From positions 5,658,083 to 5,722,082 of the forward strand of contig CM020619.1 of assembly GCA_009829735.1 (NCBI GenBank): a stretch of 64,000 bases of DNA, given 5' to 3'. The notes beneath the pieces are model-generated. The model searched no databases. It was not told the origin of the DNA and saw only the letters and a program-made list of their open reading frames with translations. Of the stretch, positions 51,001 through 61,300 are shown one piece after another. A program made the translations under genes and the position numbers. Source of the stretch: Pyropia yezoensis (lineage: Eukaryota; Rhodophyta; Bangiophyceae; Bangiales; Bangiaceae). The number at the start of each line of letters is the position of its first letter. Positions within the stretch are counted from its first letter, which is position 1.

Positions 51001-52110
51001 AGCTGCTCGACGCACACACGGCGCACGTGCAGTCGCCGGCCTCTGCTGGCTTCTGGGCCACCGCGGGACGGCCGCCCGGACGCCCTGCAGCAGCTGGCCG
51101 ACCCCCTTCCTTCCCCGCCCCCTTTGGCCTGTCTGGCCTCCGCCCCACCCCTCAACTGGCCTCTGGCCCATTAGGAGCGGATCGGGACACGCCACCCCCC
51201 ACCCACCTCACCTGGGCGGACCTCCTGTCGTTGGCGGATGCCCCGTCGCAAAGGGACCTGTCTCGGCCCGCCCTGGCTGCGGCGCGTGCGCGGGTGTACG
51301 ACACATTGTCGATACATCAGCAGGCGCGCGTGGCGGCGTGCCAGGGGCACATGGCGGCCCTGTGGCTGATGGCTTTGCCCACTCCAGGGCCTCATGGCAC
51401 CGCCTTGACTGGCGACGCCATGCGTGTGGCCGTGCGGCTGTGGCTCGGCGCCCCGCCGCGGTCTTACCCTCCGGCGGCGCTGTGCCGTTGTGGGGCGGAT
51501 GCCGACCCCGAGGGGCGCCACTTTTCGGGTGTCTGTGAGGAGCTGCACGGCCGCCGCTGTGCCCTCCACCTGTGCATCGCGCACCTGGTGGCCGGCGTCT
51601 TCACCCGCTCCACGTCGTGGACGGAGGTGGTGCTGGAGGCCGAGTTCCGGCCGGAGGACAAGTATGGACTCCGGCCCGACGTGCGGGCCAAGCGGGTCAG
51701 CACGGGCTTCTGCGCGTGGGCCGACGTGTCCGTCGCGTCGCCCTTTTGGCGTTGCTGGGGAGCCGCTGACGCCGGTGGCCGCCATTGCGCGCGAGGACAA
51801 GAAGGTGAAACGGTACGTGCCTGCCCTCCCCCGCGCCGTTCCCCCGTCTTTGTTCTCCCCGCTGGTGTGGGGGACATTTGGGAGGGTGGGGCCCATGACA
51901 AAGGCCTTTCTCCGCGAGTTGCTCGCCGGTCCCGCTCAGCGGGCTGTGCGGGCGGCGCTGCAGCGAGACGCGTCGGTCGCCATCTGGCGAGCCAACGCGA
52001 GGCGTGTAGCCCTTGGCTACAAGAACTGTTTTTCTGTTGGTGGGGGGGCTGGTGGGACGGCTACCGGTCGAGGAAATGTAGGGGCCCTTGTGGCCCGCAT
52101 TGGTGAGTAG
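48089..52110 (+). pseudogene. LINE ORF2: zinc fingers, reverse transcriptase, restriction-like endonuclease
   Basis: Starts MSDTHGALAGDSTTTG at 48089. Two zinc fingers: CPVPSCGEGVCRLEEG ending HLQAKH, and CGRGHC ending HAAQCC. RT motifs: APKGSAPGPSGLRMEHL, KLRPIGMPEVIRKLVAS, LQLDFANAFKLVSRSAM (motif A), RGTQQGDPLGPLVHALA (motif B), and VHDDVVVA at about 50034 (motif C, Val for the usual Tyr). Then a Cys-His knuckle (CRCGADADPEGRHFSGVC) and LRPDVRAKRV with WADVSVASP, a PD...D-type nuclease core. Breaks: frame change at the 14-C run 48992-49005, TAA 49074-49076, TAG 49824-49826, frame change near 51745 (the true tail resumes as PLTPVAAIAREDKKVKRY). The frame ends at TAG 52108-52110. Dead copy. 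Confidence 0.78.
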
Positions 52111-52170
52111 GAGGCGTGGCTCGCCTGGCTACTGTCAGGAGGAGCTGCTTCTCTGAAGATCCAATTGAAG

Positions 52171-52352
52171 ACCTGCTATTGAACGGCCGACAATTACCCA
52201 TGATTGGCTCGTCGGCGAAAAAGGGGGCGGCTGACGCACCCCGTGGTAGGTCAGGGTCACGGGCAAGATGTGCGCTGTCTTAGCGCCTTGCAGTGTCCAC
52301 CAGACCACGGGGTGCGTCATTCGCCCCGGTCTCCGCCCGACTTACCCCGTCC
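52171..52352 (-). repeat. 182-bp direct repeat, right copy, with 14-bp perfect hairpin
   Basis: Partner of 34134-34315. Contains GACGCACCCCGTGG at 52233-52246 and its exact complement at 52305-52318 with a 58-nt loop. On the minus strand the loop contains the Fanzor-like stop codon (52280-52282), so the structure spans the end of the ORF and its 3' region. The left copy keeps 12 of the 14 pairs. Confidence 0.85.
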
Positions 52353-53776
52353 ATGGAACTGTAGGCCGCCGCCACCCGTTCCCCGCCAGGAGCATCGTGT
52401 CGCATCCTAGAGGACGCCGTCGTCGCGTCGCCGTCAACAGCCACCCCACCGCCACCGCCACCGCCACCGCCACCGCCACCGCCGCAGCCGCCACCACCGC
52501 CACCGCCACCGCCGTCCTCGCCGTCCTCGCCGTCCTCGCCGTCCTCGCCGCCTTTACCACCACCACCCCCACAGCGACCACCGTCGCCGGCAGCGTCCTC
52601 TGCAGCCAGCACGGGCCATATATCGAACCTCGTAGTCGCACGGGTGCGGCGTACAGGCGGGACGAGAGCACTACCTGGTGGACGGTTGGTCGCCCAGGCC
52701 CACCTCATACCGTATGGGCGCTTGAAAGGCCACATGTCGGTACCCGTGAGACGACGAGCGGCCACTCACGCCATGTTGCGGGCCGCAACGTCGCCCCGGT
52801 TGCGAATCACAGGCGGGTGTGGCGCTGGGTGACCGGGGCCTTGTGGGGCCGCGAGAGAGCACGTGTAGCAGCCCTTGGCCGCCCTCTCGCTCAGTCGCCT
52901 CGCGTCGGCATAGACGGCGCAGTCCTCGACGGCACAGGCGGCCAGCGCGGCCGCGCGCTGCGCCACAGCCGCAGAACGGACAGTGTCTCGGATGGCCGCC
53001 CAGTACGCGTCGGGGTCCACCCCTCGGCACGTCACGTGGGTAGCAGAGGGGAGGGCCCGCTTTGGCCGCCCCCAACGCGAGCCGGCCGCCACCCGCACAC
53101 GCCGTGTCGACGGCGGCGGGCCGACGGGTGGCCCATACAGCTCTCTTGGAATCTTGGGGGGGGGGTTGCCCGTCGAGTAGATGAGCACCATCTCGTCGTG
53201 ACACTCTGAGCACGCCTGGTTCGTGTTGAGCTCGTCCTGCTCAACGAACCAGCACAGCCGTCGGAGGTAGCGGCGGAGCCAGGCTCCCCCCCCGCGCACG
53301 CACTCGCTGCCCATGGCCACGACGATAGCGCCGCCGCCACGGACCTGGCGAAGGATGCCACCGGTCAGATCCCGCGCCACCGAGGCAGAAAAGCCGCCGC
53401 GCTGGATCGCTTGTCGCGCATGCGCCGCCCGCAAGTGTCGTGTGGCTTTGGCATCAAATCGCTGGCCGTACGCGACAGCGTCGCAAAAGGCGGCTAACTC
53501 GAGCGTTGCCTCGAGGTGTTTGCCATCGTCCCCGGTACGCATCGTGTCGTGTGCTGCTGCCAGGTCGACGGGCGGTAGTTGCACAGCGACACCGCCTGGG
53601 TCACCCGCCCCCGCCACCGGTCCAGCCGCCGCCGCCATTGGGCCCGCCCCAGTACCACAGCGTCCCCGCAACTGCTTCCACGCACGGGCAAAAGAATTAC
53701 CGCCGCTGGCCTCGCGAAAGTGGGTGGCGGTGAGGCTCTGGCGAAGGCCGGGGACGCGTGCCAGTCGACGACACCC
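52280..53776 (-). pseudogene. Fanzor-like (eukaryotic TnpB homologue) RNA-guided nuclease, 5'-truncated, one TGA
   Basis: The minus-strand frame runs from the LTR junction at 53776 to TAA at 52280-52282, with TGA at 52766-52768. Recognised from the C-terminal half: AIVVAMGSECVRGGG with the RuvC-II-like Glu, then LRRLCWFVEQDELNTNQACS and CSECHDEM, matching the Fanzor block (v.vdEy.TS..Cs.C). A zinc ribbon is formed with GCYTC about 100 residues on, then IRNRGDVAARNMA, the RuvC-III motif (NRDxxAARN). After the TGA the frame continues with the expected tail (ARRLTGTDMWPFKRP) and a Gly/Glu/Asp-repeat extension. TGG to TGA explains the stop. The RuvC-I and N-terminal part was removed by LTR copy 2. 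Fanzors are guided by an omega-RNA usually encoded at the 3' end of the ORF, where the hairpin repeat lies. Family assignment is from motifs only. Confidence 0.72.
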
Positions 53777-54139
53777 TGTAGCAATATGGATGACCGTCTT
53801 GTGACCCTAATATTAGGGGGGCTACTTCTAACCCTTAACTTTCAATTTGGGAGTCCGTATTGGTCACGGGTTCCATACGTTACGTATGACCAGAGGGACG
53901 TGCATCTTGGGGTGGAGGGTAGTTAGTGGTGTCTCCGAGGGTTTATGACGAGGGGGCCGGCGGCGAATCCACCGCCGGCCATGGTAGAACAACCAAGACC
54001 TCCCATTTGGGCTTCTATCTTGGTCCCGTGGCTTGCGCTCCAAGGACAGCAACCTTGGCCTCCCGGTGACGTTTGTGCCGATCCCCCTTGGTCAGTGTTC
54101 CCTGAGAGTGGAAGTGCAGCGGTTCCCTATTGGGCTACA
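53777..54139 (+). repeat. 5' LTR of chromovirus copy 2
   Basis: 363 nt with TGTAGCA start and GGCTACA end; the terminal inverted repeat is one base imperfect. TATA position reads TTTATGA. Confidence 0.94.
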
Positions 54140-54362
54140 ATGGTGGAGCAGGAGGGGACGGGTTTCCGTCACCCTTGTGGTGACGCCGTCTTCGGCCCTG
54201 GCACACGGATAGGGATCCTGTTCTTTTCTTGTACTCGTGGTGCTGCGATCTAGTTGATTGTGCTGAGTGGTTACGTGTGACTGCGATCTACTGTTACTCT
54301 CCCCCAACCTACCCCCACGCTCTCTTATTTGTGGGGATTGTTACGTCGGTTTACCGATTGTG

Positions 54363-54785
54363 ACTACGTCTACCCAAGAGACGGGAAACGTTCAAGATGA
54401 CGGATCGGCGTCGACGCCGACCCCGGAGGTGAACAAGGGAACCGGGATCGGTAACCCGATCGACAACATTGAGACGCCGATGCTCTCCGGTGCCGGATCG
54501 ACGTTTGTAACGGCTGAGACGGCCGGGGGCGGCGGTCCACTTCACACGTCTTCTGCCGACCTCACTCCGCCGCCACCTTCACCAGGGGATTCCCTGATGG
54601 CATCATTGGCCCACATCGAGGCCCGGTTCACCGGACTCGACGCCCGTCAAGAGCGTACGGAGGACGCAATGGCAGTGCTGATGTCAACACGCCATGGGAC
54701 GGTACCCCGTCGTGTTCCTCCCACACCGGTACGGTTCGAACCGGCCAGACTACTTTCGGAGTCTACCGGGGTTGACTCCGGTGTT
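54363..54785 (+). pseudogene. gag: gag 5' fragment, copy 2
   Basis: Colinear with copy A gag from STQETGNVQDDGSASTPTPE to FEPARLLSESTGVDSGV. The initiator ATG is ACG here. After 54785 the frame enters unrelated sequence and stops at 54908. Confidence 0.85.
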
Positions 54786-54983
54786 CCAATACTCCGGGCA
54801 CTGAAGAGTCGCGTCCGCAAGAGGATGGGGATGACCCGGCCGCGACGTGTCGTGGGCGGGTACGGCAGAGGGAACGGCGAGAGGGAGAGAACAAAGAGAG
54901 AAAGATAAAAATACAACGCCAGTGAAAAAACCCCGCAGGGCAGCGTGGGAAGAAGGCGCAAGCACGGGAAAGGCTAAAAAAGA
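54786..54983. other. unrelated A/G-rich sequence beside the recombinase fragment
   Basis: Purine-rich (AGAGGGAGAGAACAAAGAGA type) and A-rich; probably the 3' flank of the minus-strand tyrosine recombinase fragment. No gene. Confidence 0.4.
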
Positions 54984-55568
54984 TCAAGCCGCTTTCGGTG
55001 GCACCTGGTGACGGCACCAGCAGTCAGCGAGGCGCAATGCCTCAACGGAAGGCGGTGCCAACGCGTCCACGTAGTGCGCATTGGCCGTCGACGGGTCGTT
55101 CCGGGCGTGGCCCAGCATCCAGGCGATGGCAACCTTGGGCATCCCAGCAACGTCCATGGCGGTTGCCCCACCTGAGCGGCAGGAGTAGCTTGACCACACT
55201 ACGCCTGGAGGTAGGGAGATGTTGAGGCGCCCAAGAGCCACGCCAAGCCAGGCTATCAGGTCAGTACACGTGGGCGGGGGGTCGAGGGAGGGGGTGGAGA
55301 ACACTAGCCGGTCGTGAGGACTGGCGTCCCCCGCGAGCTCGCGCAGCATGCGACGGATGACGACGAGCGCGTCAGGGTCGGAGCGGCGCAAAGCGGGTAC
55401 GACGTACGCCAGGCGGCGTGAGTCGGCCCGTGCTTCGCTGCATTTTGTGGCAAAAACGGCTTCCGCACCCAGCACCCATGCTAGAGTGGTGCACAAGGGC
55501 TGCCTCCCATGTCGGGGGAACCGGAAGAAGTGCAAGTCGCGCACACGCTGTCTCTGTTGTGGGGCAAT
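54984..55568 (-). pseudogene. tyrosine recombinase C-terminal fragment
   Basis: The minus-strand frame is open from the LTR junction (55568) to the stop at 54984, about 194 codons. Catalytic-domain signature: VVWSSYSCRSGGATAMDVAG with the second catalytic Arg, then WMLGHARNDPSTANAHYVDA with the late His and the nucleophile Tyr. The usual HxxR box reads YSCR, so the His is replaced by Tyr. An upstream segment RVRDLHFFRFPRHG fits the start of the domain, and everything N-terminal was cut off by chromovirus copy 3. Source could be a DIRS- or Crypton-type transposon or an integrated virus; the fragment is too short to tell. It has a natural C-terminus (HQVPPKAA, stop). Confidence 0.7.
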
Positions 55569-55931
55569 TGTAGCAATATGGTTGGCCGTATTGTGACCCT
55601 AATATTAGGGGGGCTACTTCTAACCCTTAACTGTCAATTTGAGAGTCCGTACTGGTCACGGTATCTATAAGTTACGTATGACCAGAGGGACTTACATCTT
55701 GGGGCGGAGGGTAGTTAGTAGTGTCTCCGAGGGTTTATAACGAGGGGGCCGGCGGCGGATCCACCGCCGGCCAAGGTAGAACAACAAACCCCTCCCATTT
55801 GGGCTCTCATCTTGGCCGCGTGGCTTGCGCTCCAAGGACAGCAACCTTGGCCCCCCGGTGACGTTTGTGCCGATCCCCCTTGGTCAGTGTTCCCTGAGAG
55901 TGGAAGTGCAGCGGTTCCCTATTGGGCTACA
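55569..55931 (+). repeat. 5' LTR of chromovirus copy 3
   Basis: 363 nt, TGTAGCA start and GGCTACA end, followed by the PBS TTGGTGGAGCAGCAGG. Confidence 0.96.
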
Positions 55932-56156
55932 TTGGTGGAGCAGCAGGAGACGGGTTTCCGTCACCCTTGTGGTGACGCCGTCTTCGGCCCTGGCACACGG
56001 ATAGGGATCCGGTCCTTTTCTTGTACTCGTGGTGCTGCGATTTGTTTGATTGTCTTGAGTGGTTGCGTTTGACTTCGATCTACTGTTACCCTCCCCCAAC
56101 TTCCCCCTCGCTCTCTTATTTGTGGTGATTGTCACGTCGGTTGACTGATTGTGACG

Positions 56157-58334
56157 CTGTCTACCCAAGAGACGGGGAACGTTCAAGATGACGGATCGGC
56201 GTCGACGCCGACCCCGGAGGTGAACAAGGGAACCGGGATCGGTAACCCGATCGACAACATTGAGACGCCGATGCTCTCTGGTGCCGGATCGACGATTGGT
56301 ACGGCACGGACGGCCGGGGGCGGCGGACCGCCGCAACTGTCCTCTGCCGACCTCACGCCGCCGCCACCTTCACCAGGGGACTCCCTGATTGCATCATTGG
56401 CTCGCATCGAAGCCCGGTTTACCGTGCTCGACGCCCGTCAAGAGCGTACGGAGAATGCAATGGCTGCGCTGATGTCAGCACGCCATACGACGGCACCCCG
56501 TCGGGTCCCTCCCACACCGGTACGGTTCGAACGGGCCGGACTACTTTCGGAGTCCACCAGGGTCAACCCCGGTGTTGCTACTCCTGGACAACCCCCGGAT
56601 ACGGCGGGTTATGGATCCGGCTCGTCGGCTGAGTTGGAACGTAGCCATACGGAGCGCTACGCTCGGAGCACCCAGAGCGGGCTCTGCGGACATGACCCAA
56701 CGGATATTTTCGCCGGAACAGAGTCGGCAATGGGGGGAGGCGGTACCGTCTCGCATTACCCCATCGACGAAGGGAGCCATGCAACTCGGGTACCCGACGC
56801 GCCGACGCCGGAAGTTCCAGCGTCACTGGTGCAAGCGATGACAGCGCAGGTTACTGCGAGCTTACTGAAGCGGATGGAGTCCGATGAGTTTACTCATCAA
56901 CTGGCCAAGCGACTGGATATCCAGGACGCGGACACGGAGATTGTCAACGAAGTCTTTAGGTCGGTACTGACTCCGGAACGTTATCGTTTGGAGGACCGGT
57001 CCACTACCGTATCGGAATCGATGCGTACGACCTCGCTCTGAGCGATCTGCTCTATGCAGACCCTTATGAAGGGAGTCCCTATGTTCGGGGGCCCTAACGG
57101 ACGCCCGTTGGCAGTCATTGGCTTCTTGACTAGCTTCGAGGCAGCCGCGGACAAGGCGCTCGTCAACGAGGGGCTGGCCCTGGAGATTTTCCCGTTCTTT
57201 GTCGATGAACGGGTCCGAGGCATCCTCCGCCAGGCATCCCCGATGCCTGGAATGAGGGTCGCGGCCACCCCCATGGATTACCGTGGTATACTGAAGGAGC
57301 TGCTTAGCAGCTAACTCAGTGAGGACAAGTGCGAAGACCACTATCGGGCCCTTCGCACTGCCACCGCCCAGTCCTGGGAGGATGAAGAGATGTTTGGACG
57401 CCGGATCCAAGAGCTCGACTACGAGCTGGGGAAGCTCCTCGGTGAAGGGGAACTACGGGCCATCCTGTTCGCAGGAGTACCCAACTATGTGCGGATATCC
57501 GCACGGGGAGCCAATACGGCTCGGACGAACTTCAGTCGACTGATGCATATGTGCAAGTCCCTAGGGGACGCCTACCGGGTTCTACACCCAGAATGCGCCT
57601 TGGCCCCGAAGCCCAAGGGTGAGGGAGGCAAGCCCAGTCTTACCCCGGTATCGAGGCAAGAGAAGGGGGAACGTACGGCCGCACCAGTACTGGTGGCGAC
57701 CGAGCATACCCCTACGGGTGGGGATGAACCTCTAGTCGATCAACAGGGCCACCTGCTGCTACCGGCGACGCCGGTGATTGATGAGCATGATACGGTAGCG
57801 TACATCGCCCCGGCCGGGACCCAGTTCCAGGTTAACGAGGGAGCGGGTCGGCGCGTCCCGTATGTACGCACTACGGGGTATGCCCCGGTTACGGGTAACC
57901 CCCACCAACCCCTGCCGACCTGGGCAGTACGTACAGAGGCACCTCCGCACATCGCGGGTAGACCCAACCGGTTGGGGGAGTCCATGTTCCAGTTGGCACC
58001 GGGAGCCAAGGCCTACCAAGGGGCGGGCACTCGGGCGCCCGAGGCAGGCAACCGGACCTACGGAGGCATCCCGACGCGGACGCCCGGGACGGCCGGCACG
58101 TCCGGATGTATGTTGTGCGGAGACACCCAACACTAGGTGTCCTCATGCCCGCTCATCCCGGAGGAGTCTCGACGGGCAGCGGCGCAACGCGAGGCATCCA
58201 CCGGGGGGTATCCCGCCAGAGGCCCGGCACCGGGCATGCAGCAAGCTCCAGGAGGAGTACTGTCAGTCGAGGAGGCACCTCCTCTCCCGGATGTCCCGGA
58301 GGACAGTACCCGGCCGAGCACGGGAAACGAGTAA
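56157..58334 (+). pseudogene. gag: gag of chromovirus copy 3, start lost and three stops
   Basis: Colinear with copy A gag. The initiator is CTG instead of ATG. Stops: TGA 57039-57041 (copy A has CGA, Arg), TAA 57312-57314 (shared with copy A), TAG 58134-58136 (copy A has TGG, Trp, inside the zinc knuckle). The terminal codons are ACG GGA AAC GAG TAA, preserving the slippery heptamer at 58322-58328. The longest intact piece is 56151-57041. Confidence 0.9.
58322..58328 (+). promoter_or_regulatory. -1 frameshift site GGGAAAC, copy 3
   Basis: Same heptamer, codon phase and one-codon distance to the gag stop as in copy A. Downstream CGGGGT (58349-58354) can pair with ACCCCG (58378-58383), enclosing an inner GCT..GGG/CCC..AGC stem whose bases differ from copy A. 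Confidence 0.75.
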
Positions 58335-61300
58335 GAGGAAGGACGAAACGGGGTCGCTGGGATAACCCTAGCAAGCCACCCCGGACTGCCGCGGGGAAAG
58401 CCCCACGGAGAGCGCGGTTGAGCCGACGCCGCACCAACCCCCGGGTACACCTTCCGGCCCCGACGACACGGCGTCAGGGGATTGATGACCAACCTCCAAT
58501 GTTGGGACGAGAGGACGGGAAGCCCCGTCACATGGAACCAGACAAGGGCCCTGTTCAGGATGCCCGAGCTACACCGAATATCGGTGTAGGCCACGTACTG
58601 TTCACCTTGGAGAACTTCAAGGTATCAGCCACACTGGGGCTTGGCCCCCAGTCGACCCGGTCGTGTTACCCCGTACTGGATACAGGGGCTGGACCTAACT
58701 TGATCCGGAAGGATACCCTCCCGGACAAGTGGCTCCCGCGAGTCAGAGTTGCTCGGGGACCAACGATCAAGGATGCGAATGGTCGTCTCATTCGTACGAC
58801 CGCAGCGATGTCGCTGCAGGTCACCATCGAAGAGCTCACTACGGAAGTTGACTTCCTAGTGTGTGAGACTCTATCTGTGCCCTGCATACTGGGGTGCACC
58901 TTCATCAACGTTCACGTGGATGCAATCCGGCCGGGCCGGAGGACCGTCGAGCTGCAAGAGGCCGACGGGACGAAGAGAGGACAGACAGCTATCGTCAGGG
59001 ACCTGACGCTACAAGGGAGCCACGTTAACGTGGCCAAGGTATACGCCAGCGTAAAACCGAAGACACTCCGGCTGGCCAAGCGGACTCGCTTTGAGCCGCT
59101 ATCGGAGACCTTCCTCCCGGTTAACTGTGACCTCGCAGGCATCTGCAGAGTCCAGTCCAACCTACGAACCTACAAGCGCCATGGGTTGACCATGGCCAAT
59201 GGTATCGTAGACCTCCCAGCGGGGGGGTCATCACTGCTCGTGATGGCGAACTATCGCCGTAAGGCAGTCACCCTTCCGAAGGGATCTATCCTCGGGATTG
59301 CCGAGCTCTACGAAGGAGACATCCTTACCCCTGACAAGGAAGGTCAAGTGGAACCACTTGAGGTACTGGCGGCCGCCGAGACCACCGAGCGGCAGCAACC
59401 CGATGACGGGAAGCCTAACCCATCGACAGCTCCGGCGGGCCTGCCGCCAAAGGACCAAGAAGCCTTGAAGGCCGTGGCCGAGGCTGACCTCGACCACCTT
59501 CCCCCTTCGGTAGCCGAAGGGGTACGACGGATGCAAAGAAAGTATGACGTCATGTGGACCGGCGGGGCGCTGGGTACCATTGGGGCAACCCAACACCGTA
59601 TAGACCTGGTACCAGGTGCTCGACCAGCGCGGTCACAACCGCATCGCGCGGGACCTATGCAACGAAAGATCGTTGATGGAGAAGTGAAGAGGATGAGCGA
59701 AGCGAAGGTGATCCGACCTTCGATGTCGGAGTGGGGCGCCCCAGTCGTTATCGTACCGAAGAAGGATCAGACCCCTCGGTTTTGCATCGATTATCGACGC
59801 CTCAACTTGGTTACCAAGAAAGACTCATACCCTTTACCAAGGATGGACGAGTGCATCGACTCGCTGGGGGAGGCCACAGTGTTTACCACTATCGACTGCA
59901 ATGCCGGATACTGGCAGATCCCAGTTGCGGAAGAGGATATCCCCAAGACGGCGTTCGACTGTCACAGTGGCGTGTACGAGTTCCTAAGGAAGCCCTTCGG
60001 ATTGTCCAACGCCCCCGCCACATTCCAACGGGCCATCGGCATTATACTGTCGGGAGTCAAGTGGCAGAACTGCCTGGTGTACTTGGACGACGTCATCGTC
60101 TTCTTGCGTAACATGGATGACCATGTCCAACATGTCAACGAGGTACTCACCCTCTTGCGGAACGCCGGGGTAACCCTGCGCCTCAAGAAGTGCGCCTTCT
60201 TCCAGCAGACCGTCGAGTATCTGGGTCACCAGATCACACCAGGTAAACTGGGAGTGCTCGAAGCTAATACCCGGGCACTCCGGGATGCGCAATACCCAAC
60301 CACCCAGACACAGCTGAAAAGCTTCCTGGGGATGTGCAACGTATACCGACGGTTCGTCAAGGACTTCGCTCGTATAGCCAAACCGTTAACGGTTCTGACG
60401 AGCAGTGCCTTGCCAAAGGTACTCCAACTTCCCTCGCCCAGCGGGGGAGAGGCATTCGAGCTGCTCAAGCAATCTCTGCTAGCCCCACCCGTGCTTGCGT
60501 TGCCGCATAGACGCGGGACCTTCGACATCGACGTCGATGCCTGCGATACCCAAGTGGGATGCACCCTGTTACAGGGAGAGACCATCATCGGTGCCGATAA
60601 CGCTATCCCGGACCTACATCCGGTAGGGTACTTCAGCCGGACACTCAACCCGGCTGAACGTAACTATAGTGACGCCGAGCGCGAGTGCCTCGGAGTCATA
60701 TGGGCAGTGCAACTGCTCCGGCCATACCTGGAAGGTTCCAGGTTCATCGTAAGGTCCGACCACGAACCTTTACGATGGCTTCTCAACCTTGGTGACAAGG
60801 ATTCCGACAGCCACGGTCGGGTAGCCCGGTGGAGGCTGAAGAAGGCCGAGCATGACTACCGGACCATATATAAGGCCGGCTCAACCCATCATCTGGGGGA
60901 CGCGCTGTCGCGACGCGATACACCGAGCGGAGATACCCGACAGGTGGACGAGGACATCCCGGTTGTACCGGTTTGCATGGTGGGTAATGCTACCCAAGGT
61001 ATGGTTGACCATACCATGGCACACCTTGCGTGCCCATTGACCCTCGCGGACTTCCGCGAGGCACAGGCCAATGACGATGACTGTAAACGCCATCGTGCTA
61101 ACCTCCTGGCTGGCACAGCCGGAATCTTCTCCGAGAACGAGGACGGCCTCATATACCGGCGGGCACCCGCCGATGGACGACATCAGGTCGTAGTTCCCGT
61201 GTCCCTACGACAGGTCGTCATGGAACGAGAGCACGAGAACCCTACAGCCGGATACCCGGGGGGTTCACGCATGTTCGCAGCAATGCGAAGGATCTTCTAC

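Larger units (their letters stand above)
34316..52170 (+). mobile_element. R2-like non-LTR retrotransposon (LINE), split by a chromovirus
   Basis: About 7.1 kb of LINE once the 10.7-kb chromovirus (37130-47850) is subtracted. It contains an ORF1 with a basic/RS-rich region and an RRM-like segment, and an ORF2 with N-terminal zinc fingers, reverse transcriptase, a Cys-His knuckle and a restriction-like endonuclease-type C-terminus. Both ORFs carry frameshifts at C-runs and ORF2 has two stops, so this copy is dead. It is flanked by a 182-bp direct repeat. No poly(A) tail is visible at 52170. The clade is not certain; the zinc fingers and C-terminal nuclease place it with the R2/NeSL/Utopia-type elements rather than L1 or RTE. 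Confidence 0.75.
53777..54785 (+). mobile_element. chromovirus copy 2: LTR, leader and 5' gag fragment
   Basis: 363-nt LTR (53777-54139) followed by PBS, leader and about 420 nt of gag, where homology to the other copies stops abruptly after CCGGTGTT near 54785. A truncated copy rather than a solo LTR. Its left edge interrupts the Fanzor-like gene. Confidence 0.92.
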
